Origin: Croceibacterium_A sp966112795
GTDB lineage: Bacteria; Pseudomonadota; Alphaproteobacteria; Sphingomonadales; Sphingomonadaceae
Reading direction: 5' to 3'
Assembly: GCA_966112795.1 (NCBI GenBank)
Contig: CBHWED010000060.1
Location: 1 to 15,017, forward strand
Length of the DNA stretch: 15,017 nt
The notes below the pieces were generated by a model that saw only the letters and a list, made by a program, of their open reading frames with translations, had not been told where the DNA came from and ran no database searches. Shown piece by piece: positions 1 through 5,917 of the stretch (the stretch's first letter is position 1; each line of letters starts with the position of its first letter). The position numbers were made by a program, and so were the translations under genes.

Positions 1-30
1 AGGGGCGGCGGATCTTCCGCCGCCCCTTTT
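1..30 (+). terminator. Intrinsic terminator, perfect 12-bp stem
   Basis: Bases 1-12 and 16-27 form a perfect 12-bp GC-rich stem with a 3-base TCT loop, followed by TTTT at 27-30. The visible T-tract serves a plus-strand gene lying left of the window. The stem also sits 18 bases beyond the stop of the minus-strand gene at 46, so it may work in both directions. Its minus-strand T-tract, if there is one, would be outside the window. Confidence 0.85.
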
Positions 31-45
31 CATGTCAGGGGATGG

Positions 46-1056
46 CTAGCGCCGGTTGAGCGCGGCTTCGCTCTCGGCCAGCAACGCGGCGATGATCGCC
101 GCAACCGGTTCTTCCTGGGTGACCATGCCGACCGACTGGCCGGCCATCAGCGAGCCGTTCTCGACGTCGCCGTCGATCACCGCGCGGCGCAAGGCGCCGG
201 CCCAGAAGTGCTCGATGCGCAGCTGCGCCTCGTTCATGTCGACGCTGCCCTGGTCGAGCAGCAGCGCGACCTCGCGCTGCTTGGCGGCGAACTCCTCGGT
301 GCCCTTGTTCTTGAGCGCGCGCACCGGGATCACCGGCAGGCGGGCGTCGATCTGCACCGAGGCGATCGCGTCGCGCGCGCCGGCGCGGAAGAACGCCTTC
401 TTGAAAGCCGGGTGGGCGATGGACTCGGCGGCGCAGGCGAAGCGCGTGCCGAGCTGCACGCCGACCGCGCCCATCTCGAGGTAGCCGGCGATCGCCTCGC
501 CGCGGCCGATGCCGCCGGCAACGAACACCAGGTGCTCGTCGGCGAGCGCGGGGAGGAACTCCTGCGCGAGCACCGAAGTCGCCACCGGGCCGATGTGGCC
601 GCCGGCCTCCGAGCCCTCGATCACCAGCGCGTCGCCGCCCGAGCGCAGCAGCTTCTTGGCCAGCGCCAGCGTCGGCGCGAACACGATGACCTTGGCGCCG
701 AAGCTCTTGATCGCCTCGACGCTGCCCTTCGGCGGGATGCCGCCGGCGAGCACGACATGGCCGACCCCGTGCTTGCCGCAGACCTCGATCAGCTCGAACA
801 GCTGCGGGTGCATGGTGATCAGGTTTACCCCGAACGGCTTGCTCGTCAGCAACTTCGTGCCGGCGATCTCCGTGTCGAGCAGCTCGGGGGTCATCGCCCC
901 GCAGGCGATCACGCCGAAGCCGCCGGCGTTGCTGATCGCCGAAACGAGGTTGCGCTCGGAAACCCAGCTCATCGCGCCGCACAGGATCGCGTATTCGCTG
1001 CCGAGAAAGTCCGTGCCACGCTGCATGAGGTGGCTGGTCTTGGGATAGGATGTCAT
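46..1056 (-). CDS. Nitronate monooxygenase-family FMN oxidoreductase
   Basis: A 336-residue flavin-dependent oxidoreductase of the nitronate monooxygenase (old name 2-nitropropane dioxygenase)/FabK fold, an FMN-binding TIM barrel. Members oxidise alkyl nitronates such as propionate 3-nitronate to the aldehyde or acid plus nitrite. The N-terminal glycine-rich segment (SNAGGFGVI, about residues 42-50) and EGSEAGGHIG with the catalytic-type His154 are both visible. The FMN-phosphate segment AGGIGRG and VGVQLGTRF follow at about 200-230. I chose the ATG at 1056 because relatives begin shortly before this point and the upstream in-frame extension is low quality. No good Shine-Dalgarno sequence precedes it. 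It is divergent from katG across 174 bp. Substrate cannot be told from sequence, and FabK-like enoyl reductase is a less likely alternative. Confidence 0.85.
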   Translation of the reverse strand: MTSYPKTSHLMQRGTDFLGSEYAILCGAMSWVSERNLVSAISNAGGFGVIACGAMTPELLDTEIAGTKLLTSKPFGVNLITMHPQLFELIEVCGKHGVGHVVLAGGIPPKGSVEAIKSFGAKVIVFAPTLALAKKLLRSGGDALVIEGSEAGGHIGPVATSVLAQEFLPALADEHLVFVAGGIGRGEAIAGYLEMGAVGVQLGTRFACAAESIAHPAFKKAFFRAGARDAIASVQIDARLPVIPVRALKNKGTEEFAAKQREVALLLDQGSVDMNEAQLRIEHFWAGALRRAVIDGDVENGSLMAGQSVGMVTQEEPVAAIIAALLAESEAALNRR

Positions 1057-1064
1057 CGCGCCGC

Positions 1065-1093
1065 CGCTTAGGGCTGGCAAGCCTTGGCGGCAA
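1065..1093 (-). promoter_or_regulatory. Possible promoter of the NMO-like gene
   Basis: On the minus strand TTGCCG (1093-1088) and TAAGCG (1070-1065) are separated by 17 bases. The -35-like box is fair and the -10-like box is weak. If used, transcription would begin almost at the ATG at 1056, which fits the lack of a Shine-Dalgarno sequence there. This is a guess from spacing only. Confidence 0.2.
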
Positions 1094-1106
1094 GTCCGCA
1101 ACCGTT

Positions 1107-1143
1107 GCGGGAAATCCCGCACGATTAATCGGAAATCTCGCAC
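1107..1143. promoter_or_regulatory. Palindrome plus direct repeat, candidate operator
   Basis: Bases 1107-1120 form a palindrome GCGGGA-AA-TCCCGC. The right part, GGAAATCCCGCAC (1110-1122), recurs with one mismatch as GGAAATCTCGCAC (1131-1143). The two copies are 21 bases apart, which puts them on the same face of the DNA helix. The site lies between two divergent genes, one of them an oxidative-stress gene. It does not look like an OxyR site. The regulator is unknown. Confidence 0.4.
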
Positions 1144-1230
1144 TTAGTGACGAAGGTTCATCGTTTTTCCCGATGCAGCGTTGGAGTTAGCCTCCCTACA
1201 AGACTCGAAAAACCACTCAGGAGACGGATC

Positions 1231-3411
1231 ATGGACGCGAAGACTGGCTCGATTGAAGGCGGCTGCCCGGTTCCCCATGGCGATGGCGGCGTGCGCGCGC
1301 TGCTCGGCCGGACCAACAAGGACTGGTGGCCCGAGATGCTGGCGACCGAGATCCTCAATCCCAACGGTTCGACCAACCCGCACGGCGAAGACTTCGACTA
1401 CGCCGAAGCGTTCAAGACGCTCGACTACTGGGCGCTGAAGGAAGACCTCAAGGCGCTGATGACCGACAGCCAGCCGTGGTGGCCGGCTGACTACGGCCAC
1501 TACGGTCCGTTCTTCATCCGCATGGCGTGGCACGCCGCGGGGACTTATCGCACGGCCGACGGCCGCGGCGGCGCCAACAGCGGCCAGCAGCGCTTCGCCC
1601 CGCTCGATTCCTGGCCCGACAACGGCAACCTCGACAAGGCCCGCCGCCTGCTGTGGCCGATCAAGCAGAAGTACGGCAAGGCCATCTCCTGGGCCGACCT
1701 GCTGATCCTCACCGGCAATGTCGCGATCGAGAGCATGGGCGGCCCGACCTTCGGCTTCGGCGGCGGCCGCGCCGACGTGTTCGAGCCCGAGCGCGACATC
1801 TACTGGGGCTCGGAGGACAAGTGGGTCAACGAGGGCGTGCAGACCCGCATCGCCCCCGAGCACGGGTTCCACGAGATCGAAGGCCCGCTGGCCGCGATCC
1901 AGATGGGCCTGATCTACGTCAATCCCGAAGGCCCGCAGGGCAACCCGCATGACGACGAGGGCATGGCGCGCGACCTCAAGGAAACCTTCGCGCGCATGGC
2001 GATGAACGACGAGGAGACCGTCGCGCTCACCGCTGGCGGGCATACCTTCGGCAAGGCGCACGGCAACGGCGACGCCTCGCTGCTCGGCGCGGCACCCGCG
2101 GGTGCCGACCTTGCCGCGCAGGGCTTCGGCTGGGTCAGCGGCCACGAGAGCGGCGGCATCGGCGAGCATACCGTGACCAGCGGCATCGAGGGCGCGTGGA
2201 CCAACACGCCGCGCGAGTGGACCGAGAACTACTTCCGCCTGCTGCTCGACTACGACTACGAGCTGGTGAAGAGCCCGGCGGGCGCCAACCAGTGGCAGCC
2301 GATCAACCAGAAGGAAGAGGACATGGCGCCCGACGCGCATGTCCCGGGCCGCAAGGTCCCGACGATGATGACCACCGCGGACATGCAGCTCAAGCGCGAT
2401 CCGGCCTATCGCGCGATCAGCGAACGGTTCAGGAACGACCACGAGGCGTTCAAGGACGCCTTCGCGCGCGCCTGGTTCAAGCTTACCCACCGCGACATGG
2501 GCCCGAAGGCCCGCTACCTCGGCCCGGAAGTCCCGGCTGAGGACCTGATCTGGCAGGACCCGGTTCCGAAGGGCACCGCGCCCTCGGACGCCGATGTCCG
2601 GGCGGTCAAGGACAAGATCGCGGCGAGCGGGCTGACCGTCAGCGAGCTGATCAAGGCGGCCTGGGCCTCGGCCTCGACCTACCGCAAGTCCGACTACCGC
2701 GGCGGCAGCAACGGTGCGCGCGTGCGGCTCGCACCGCAGAAGGACTGGGAGGTCAACGAGCCGGCCATCCTCGGCAAGGTCCTCTCGACGCTCGACGGGT
2801 TGCGCGGCAACCTCAGCATGGCCGACGCGATCGTGCTCGGCGGCGTGGTGGCGCTCGAGAAGGCGGGCGCCACGAACGTGCCGTTCACCGGCGGCCGCGG
2901 CGACGCGACCGCGGAGCAGACCGACGCCGACAGCTTCGCGGTGATGGAGCCCGAGGCCGACGCGTTCAGGAACTACGTCGGCAAGAAGAAGCTCGCCGTG
3001 AAGGTCGAGGAGATGATGCTCGATCGCGCCAGCCTGCTCGGCCTCTCGGTGCCCGAGATGGTCGTGCTGGTCGGCGGGCTGCGCGTGCTCGGCGCCAACC
3101 ATGGCGAGCGTGGCCACGGCCACTTCACCAAGCGCCCGGGCCAGCTGACCAACGACTTCTTCGTCAACCTGCTCGACATGACCAACGTGTGGAAGGCGGT
3201 CGACGGCTCGAACGGCGAGGAATACATCGCCACCGACCGCGCCGGCGGCCACGAGACCTGGCGGGCGACGCGCGCCGACCTGATCTTCGGCTCGAACGCC
3301 GAGCTGCGCGCGCAGTCCGAGGTCTATGCCGAGAAGGGCGGCGAGGAGAAGTTCGTCAAGGACTTCGTCAAGGCGTGGACCAAGGTGATGAACGCCGGCC
3401 GGTTCGACTGA
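1231..3411 (+). CDS. katG: Catalase-peroxidase KatG
   Basis: A 726-residue haem catalase-peroxidase that breaks down hydrogen peroxide and some organic peroxides. The N-terminal catalytic half holds the distal site RMAWHAAGTYR with Arg97, Trp100 and His101, and the proximal haem ligand is His271 in AGGHTFGKAHG. The Met-Tyr-Trp crosslink that gives catalase activity is complete: Trp100, Tyr229 (LIYVNPEGP) and Met256 (RMAMND). The C-terminal half, from about residue 430, is the degenerate duplicated peroxidase domain. Length matches the family. The ATG at 1231 is preceded by AGGAG at 1219-1223, seven bases away. The reading frame extends upstream, but that part is not KatG-like. No oxyR gene is adjacent; a repeat at 1107-1143 may be the control site. 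Confidence 0.98.
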   Translation: MDAKTGSIEGGCPVPHGDGGVRALLGRTNKDWWPEMLATEILNPNGSTNPHGEDFDYAEAFKTLDYWALKEDLKALMTDSQPWWPADYGHYGPFFIRMAWHAAGTYRTADGRGGANSGQQRFAPLDSWPDNGNLDKARRLLWPIKQKYGKAISWADLLILTGNVAIESMGGPTFGFGGGRADVFEPERDIYWGSEDKWVNEGVQTRIAPEHGFHEIEGPLAAIQMGLIYVNPEGPQGNPHDDEGMARDLKETFARMAMNDEETVALTAGGHTFGKAHGNGDASLLGAAPAGADLAAQGFGWVSGHESGGIGEHTVTSGIEGAWTNTPREWTENYFRLLLDYDYELVKSPAGANQWQPINQKEEDMAPDAHVPGRKVPTMMTTADMQLKRDPAYRAISERFRNDHEAFKDAFARAWFKLTHRDMGPKARYLGPEVPAEDLIWQDPVPKGTAPSDADVRAVKDKIAASGLTVSELIKAAWASASTYRKSDYRGGSNGARVRLAPQKDWEVNEPAILGKVLSTLDGLRGNLSMADAIVLGGVVALEKAGATNVPFTGGRGDATAEQTDADSFAVMEPEADAFRNYVGKKKLAVKVEEMMLDRASLLGLSVPEMVVLVGGLRVLGANHGERGHGHFTKRPGQLTNDFFVNLLDMTNVWKAVDGSNGEEYIATDRAGGHETWRATRADLIFGSNAELRAQSEVYAEKGGEEKFVKDFVKAWTKVMNAGRFD

Positions 3412-3427
3412 CCGCGCATGACACGAT

Positions 3428-3487
3428 GCCGGAGCCCCCTCCTCCGGCTGCTTTCCCCCTGTGCCCGGCTGCCGGTCACAGGGGGAA
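3428..3487 (+). terminator. Two hairpins downstream of katG
   Basis: GCCGGAG (3428-3434) pairs with CTCCGGC (3442-3448). TTCCCCCTGTG (3453-3463) pairs perfectly with CACAGGGGGAA (3477-3487), and an inner CCGG/CCGG extension (3465-3468 with 3472-3475) tops it. There is no clean T-tract after either, so they may act as a weak terminator, an mRNA 3'-end stabiliser, or part of the leader of the cupin gene that starts at 3554. Confidence 0.45.
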
Positions 3488-3553
3488 TTGCATGGGTCGC
3501 CGAGGAACCGAACCGCTGCCGCGCGTTTCGTGGTCAAGAGGCAGGAGAAACCG

Positions 3554-3949
3554 ATGAAAGGCTATGTCGACGACATCGAGCGGGCGACGCTCGACAACGA
3601 CGATTTCCGGCGCGTGCTCTACACCGGGCACAACCTCCAGCTGGTGGTCATGTCGATCAACCCGGGCGAGGAGATCGGCGCCGAGGTCCACCCTGACCGC
3701 GACCAGTTCTTCCGCGTCGAATCGGGCGAGGGCGTGGTCTCGATCGACGGCGTCGACCACGCGGTCCGCGATGACGACGGCATCATCGTGCCGCAGGGCG
3801 CGCGGCACAACGTCAAGGCGACCGGCACCGCCCCGCTCAAGCTCTACACGATCTACGCCCCGCCCGAGCACGTCGACGGCACGGTGCACAAGACGTGTGA
3901 GGATGCGCATGGGGCGCACGAGCACTTCGACGGCAAGACCACCGAATAG
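3554..3949 (+). CDS. Small cupin-domain protein
   Basis: A 131-residue single-domain cupin. Cupin motif 1 is recognisable as PGEEIGAEVHPDRDQFFRVESG (residues 37-58), and motif 2 as VPQGARHN (79-86). Likely metal ligands are His46, Gln51 or Glu56, and His85. The classical HxH of motif 1 is not present: His46 is followed by Pro-Asp-Arg-Asp-Gln. The C-terminal tail ending in HFDGKTTE is, from memory, typical of a conserved subfamily related to mannose-6-phosphate isomerase-like cupins, whose substrate is not established. The ATG at 3554 follows AGGAG (3543-3547) by six bases. It lies 142 bp behind katG and could be partly co-transcribed. It converges with the SEC-C gene, 22 bp away. Confidence 0.85.
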   Translation: MKGYVDDIERATLDNDDFRRVLYTGHNLQLVVMSINPGEEIGAEVHPDRDQFFRVESGEGVVSIDGVDHAVRDDDGIIVPQGARHNVKATGTAPLKLYTIYAPPEHVDGTVHKTCEDAHGAHEHFDGKTTE

Positions 3950-3971
3950 TTGTGCACGGCATGCCGGTCGG

Positions 3972-4220
3972 TCAGCGCCAGTAGTCCTTGCGCTCCGCGC
4001 CATCGAAACCGGCCCGAGGCGAGGCAGCAGCGCCTGAAACCTCTTCCCCGAACCGCACGGGCACGGGTCGTTGCGGCCGAGCTTCTCGATGAGCTCGACG
4101 GTGCCGCCCTTGATCGTGCGGAAGCCGCGCTTGACGCGCGTCTCGCTCGGATAGCCCCTACGCCGTTTCGAGGTCCGTTCGAAAGCACGGCAGGGCGTCG
4201 GGATCGCGATGTCTGGTCAT
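3972..4220 (-). pseudogene. SEC-C zinc-motif small protein, three frameshifts
   Basis: Reading across three frames recovers an 81-residue protein starting MTRHRDPDALPCF and containing GYPSETRVKRGFRTI, ELIEKLGRNDPCPCGSGKRF, RRCC and a tail ending in AERKDYWR with a stop at 3972-3974. The C-P-C-G-S-G-K...C-C signature is the SEC-C zinc-binding motif also found at the SecA C-terminus. Each frame change is one extra base: in the AAA at 4037-4039, the AAA at 4006-4008, and either 4182-4184 or 4166-4168. Removing one base at each gives a continuous frame. AGGAGG lies five bases before the ATG at 4220, so the start is well supported. It is either a recently decayed gene or one hit by homopolymer sequencing errors. 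Function is unknown; the motif suggests zinc-dependent ribosome or SecB-like contact. Confidence 0.75.
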
Positions 4221-4240
4221 GGTAGCCTCCTGTGGCCAAT

Positions 4241-4266
4241 CCCCGGCAGGCCTGTACCTGCCGGGG
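4241..4266 (-). terminator. Perfect 10-bp hairpin between two minus-strand genes
   Basis: CCCCGGCAGG (4241-4250) and CCTGCCGGGG (4257-4266) form a perfect stem with a six-base loop. It sits just after the stop of the 129-residue gene and before the ribosome binding site of the SEC-C gene. There is no T-tract on the minus strand, so factor-independent termination is uncertain. RNA processing or mRNA 3'-end protection are alternatives. Confidence 0.45.
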
Positions 4267-4274
4267 CATGTTGA

Positions 4275-4664
4275 TCAGTGGAGCAGCGAGCGCTCCGGCT
4301 TGGCGACCACCTGGAAGCGGTCGCGATAGAGGATCTGGCCCGGATCGCGGGTCCAGCTCCGTTCGACCGGCACGCCGCAGGCCTCGAGCAACGCGGCAAG
4401 CGTGTGGCCGTGGCCGACCATCTCGCGCGCGTCATCGCGGAACCAGCAGATGCCGTCGTACCAGTGGCGGCTCCTGGACACGACGCCGAAGCGCCGCGGC
4501 ACCGGCAGCCAGGTGTTGAACCAGTCGAACTCGAGGCGCAGCGCCGCGAGCACGGGATCGTGCTCGTGGTCGCCGCTCCAGTAGAGCGCGCTGGCCAGAC
4601 GGAACGGGCCCGGAGCCACGCGCGCACGCGTGACCGTGCCGGGCACGGTGAAACGGAGATACAT
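4275..4664 (-). CDS. Conserved protein of unknown function, 129 residues
   Basis: A 129-residue, aromatic-rich soluble protein with no signal peptide or membrane segment. From memory it resembles a bacterial family of about 120 residues that begins MYLRF-VP and shares a WF-N-x-L-x-VP-x-RF block (here FDWFNTWLPVPRRF, about residues 46-59). It also shares a central I-x-WF-x-D block (GICWFRDDAREM), LLEACGVPVE, and a terminal PGQILYRDRFQVVAKP. No catalytic motif is evident and I know no assigned role. The ATG at 4664 has GAGGGG about eight bases upstream. It follows the candidate small ORF at 4713-4802 by 48 bp and precedes the broken SEC-C gene by 54 bp on the same strand. It could share a transcript with them, though strong hairpins separate all three. 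Confidence 0.75.
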   Translation of the reverse strand: MYLRFTVPGTVTRARVAPGPFRLASALYWSGDHEHDPVLAALRLEFDWFNTWLPVPRRFGVVSRSRHWYDGICWFRDDAREMVGHGHTLAALLEACGVPVERSWTRDPGQILYRDRFQVVAKPERSLLH

Positions 4665-4677
4665 GAGGATGCCCCTC

Positions 4678-4711
4678 GGACGGCCTGGCGCAGGCCGCCC
4701 TAGCGGGGCGG
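4678..4711 (-). promoter_or_regulatory. Mutually exclusive hairpins before the 129-residue gene
   Basis: CGGCCTG (4681-4687) pairs with CAGGCCG (4691-4697) around a GCG loop, extended past one mismatch by GG/CC (4678-4679 with 4699-4700). CCGCCC (4695-4700) can instead pair with GGGCGG (4706-4711). Both structures use 4695-4700, so only one can form at a time. They lie between the candidate small ORF and the next gene. There is no U-tract, so classic attenuation is not shown. Confidence 0.35.
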
Positions 4712-4712
4712 A

Positions 4713-4802
4713 TCAGCTGCGGCCGGCGTTCGACTTACGGATGACGCGCAGCAGGGTTGGCCTGCGTTCGGACCCACCCGGAGGCAGCATGACTGCAAAC
4801 AT
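4713..4802 (-). CDS. Candidate 29-residue basic peptide
   Basis: ATG at 4802 is preceded by a perfect AGGAGG (4815-4810) seven bases away. It opens a 29-codon frame ending in TGA at 4713: MFAVMLPPGG, SERRPTLLRV, IRKSNAGRS. The peptide is basic with a short hydrophobic start and is too short for a membrane anchor. Codon use is less GC-biased at third positions than in neighbouring genes, so support comes mainly from the ribosome binding site. It lies in the 237-bp gap between two minus-strand genes, upstream of competing hairpins, so it could be a leader peptide. A rival plus-strand frame starts inside it at 4789 with GGAGG four bases upstream. I recognise no family. Confidence 0.35.
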   Translation of the reverse strand: MFAVMLPPGGSERRPTLLRVIRKSNAGRS

Positions 4803-4855
4803 CGTACGGCCTCCTCGGCAACATCCCCCGCGGTCGATCCGCGAGCGGGAGCGCG

Positions 4856-4884
4856 CCCTTAGCGATGGACGGCCCGGCGAGCAA
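4856..4884 (-). promoter_or_regulatory. Possible promoter before the small ORF
   Basis: On the minus strand TTGCTC (4884-4879) and TAAGGG (4861-4856) are 17 bases apart. They would drive the small ORF at 4802 and the genes after it. The -10-like box is poor. The pattern is similar to the TTGCCG-17-TAAGCG pair before the gene at 1056. Confidence 0.2.
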
Positions 4885-4901
4885 GCCGCGATCGCGCGCG
4901 G

Positions 4902-5894
4902 CTAGCGCTCCGAATCGAGCATCGCCATCTGCGCCGGCGCGTAGCGCTCGCCCTCGATCGCGTCGGGCGGGATCGCGGCTTCGAGCGCGGCAAGCTGGTC
5001 CGCGGTCAACTCGGCCTCGAGCGCCGCCACCGCCTCGGCCACCCGCACGGGCCGGCGCGCCCCGACCAGCGGCACGATGTCCTCACCTTGTGCGAGCACC
5101 CAGGCGAGTGCGAGCTGGCCGGCCGTGAGGGTGAAGCTCGCGGCGATCTCGTCGAGCTTGGCGGCAACCGCGAGGTTGCGCGCGCCAGCATCCCCCTGGA
5201 AGCGCGGAGCATGGGCGCGGAAGTCGCCCGGCGCCTGGGGTCCGGGCGTCCAGCCGCCGGTCAGCAAGCCGCGGCTGAACACCCCGTAGGCGGTCACGCC
5301 GATGCCGAGCTCGCGGCAGGCAGGGAGCACCGCGCGCTCGATGCCGCGGGTGGTCAGCGCGTACTCGATCTGCAGGTCGCAGATCGGATGGACCACGCTC
5401 GCCCGGCGCAGCGTTTCGGCACCGACCTCGCTCAGGCCGACATGGCGCACCCAGCCGGCCTCGATGCATTCGGCGATCGCGCCGACGGTCTCCTCGATCG
5501 GCACGTCGGGATCGAGCCGGGCCGGACGATAGATGTCGATGTAATCGGTGCCGAGGCGCTGCAGCGTATAGGCGAGCCAGGTCTTCACCGCCTGCGGCCG
5601 CGCGTCGTAGCCAAGCCAGCCGCCGCCGGGGTCGCGTTGCGCGCCGAACTTGACGCTGAGCAGGTAGGAGTCGCGGGGAACACCGCGCAGTGCCTCGGCG
5701 AGCAGCAGCTCGTTGTGGCCCATGCCGTAGAAGTCGCCGGTATCGAACAGCGTGATCCCGCCGTCGAGCGCCGCATGGATCGTCGCCACCGCCTCCTGGC
5801 GGTCCGCGGGACCGTACATCCCCGACATCGCCATGCAGCCGAGGCCGATAGCCGAAACCTCGGGTCCGCTGCGTCCCAGTCGGCGTGTCTGCAT
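4902..5894 (-). CDS. Aldo/keto reductase family protein
   Basis: A 330-residue NAD(P)H-dependent oxidoreductase with the aldo/keto reductase (alpha/beta)8 barrel, similar in layout to YajO/pyridoxal-reductase-like members. The start GRSGPEVSAIGLGCMAMSG is typical. Catalytic Asp51 and Tyr56 lie in FDTGDFYG, and Lys82 in SVKFG. The fourth member of the usual tetrad, a His after the YxDIY strand, is replaced: the segment reads DIYRPARLDP with Ala125 at that place. From memory a subfamily shares PARLDP, so this is probably inherited rather than damage. The nicotinamide-phosphate region (ALAWVLAQGEDIVPLVGARRP) is intact. AAGGAGG lies just upstream of the ATG at 5894. It follows the L,D-transpeptidase gene by only 23 bp, so the two are probably co-transcribed. 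Substrate unknown. Confidence 0.92.
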   Translation of the reverse strand: MQTRRLGRSGPEVSAIGLGCMAMSGMYGPADRQEAVATIHAALDGGITLFDTGDFYGMGHNELLLAEALRGVPRDSYLLSVKFGAQRDPGGGWLGYDARPQAVKTWLAYTLQRLGTDYIDIYRPARLDPDVPIEETVGAIAECIEAGWVRHVGLSEVGAETLRRASVVHPICDLQIEYALTTRGIERAVLPACRELGIGVTAYGVFSRGLLTGGWTPGPQAPGDFRAHAPRFQGDAGARNLAVAAKLDEIAASFTLTAGQLALAWVLAQGEDIVPLVGARRPVRVAEAVAALEAELTADQLAALEAAIPPDAIEGERYAPAQMAMLDSER

Positions 5895-5917
5895 GGTCCC
5901 TCCTTGCGCGATGCGGC

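Noticed and set aside
1144..3537. Long open frame (797 codons) on the minus strand opposite katG
   Set aside because: It is the GC-bias shadow of katG: composition is Arg/Val/Leu/Gly-rich with no family features, while katG on the plus strand has every catalytic residue.
4630..4905. 91-codon plus-strand frame across the gap before the aldo/keto reductase end
   Set aside because: It is antisense to the start of the 129-residue gene, and its first half has no ribosome site; only the inner ATG at 4789 merits mention.
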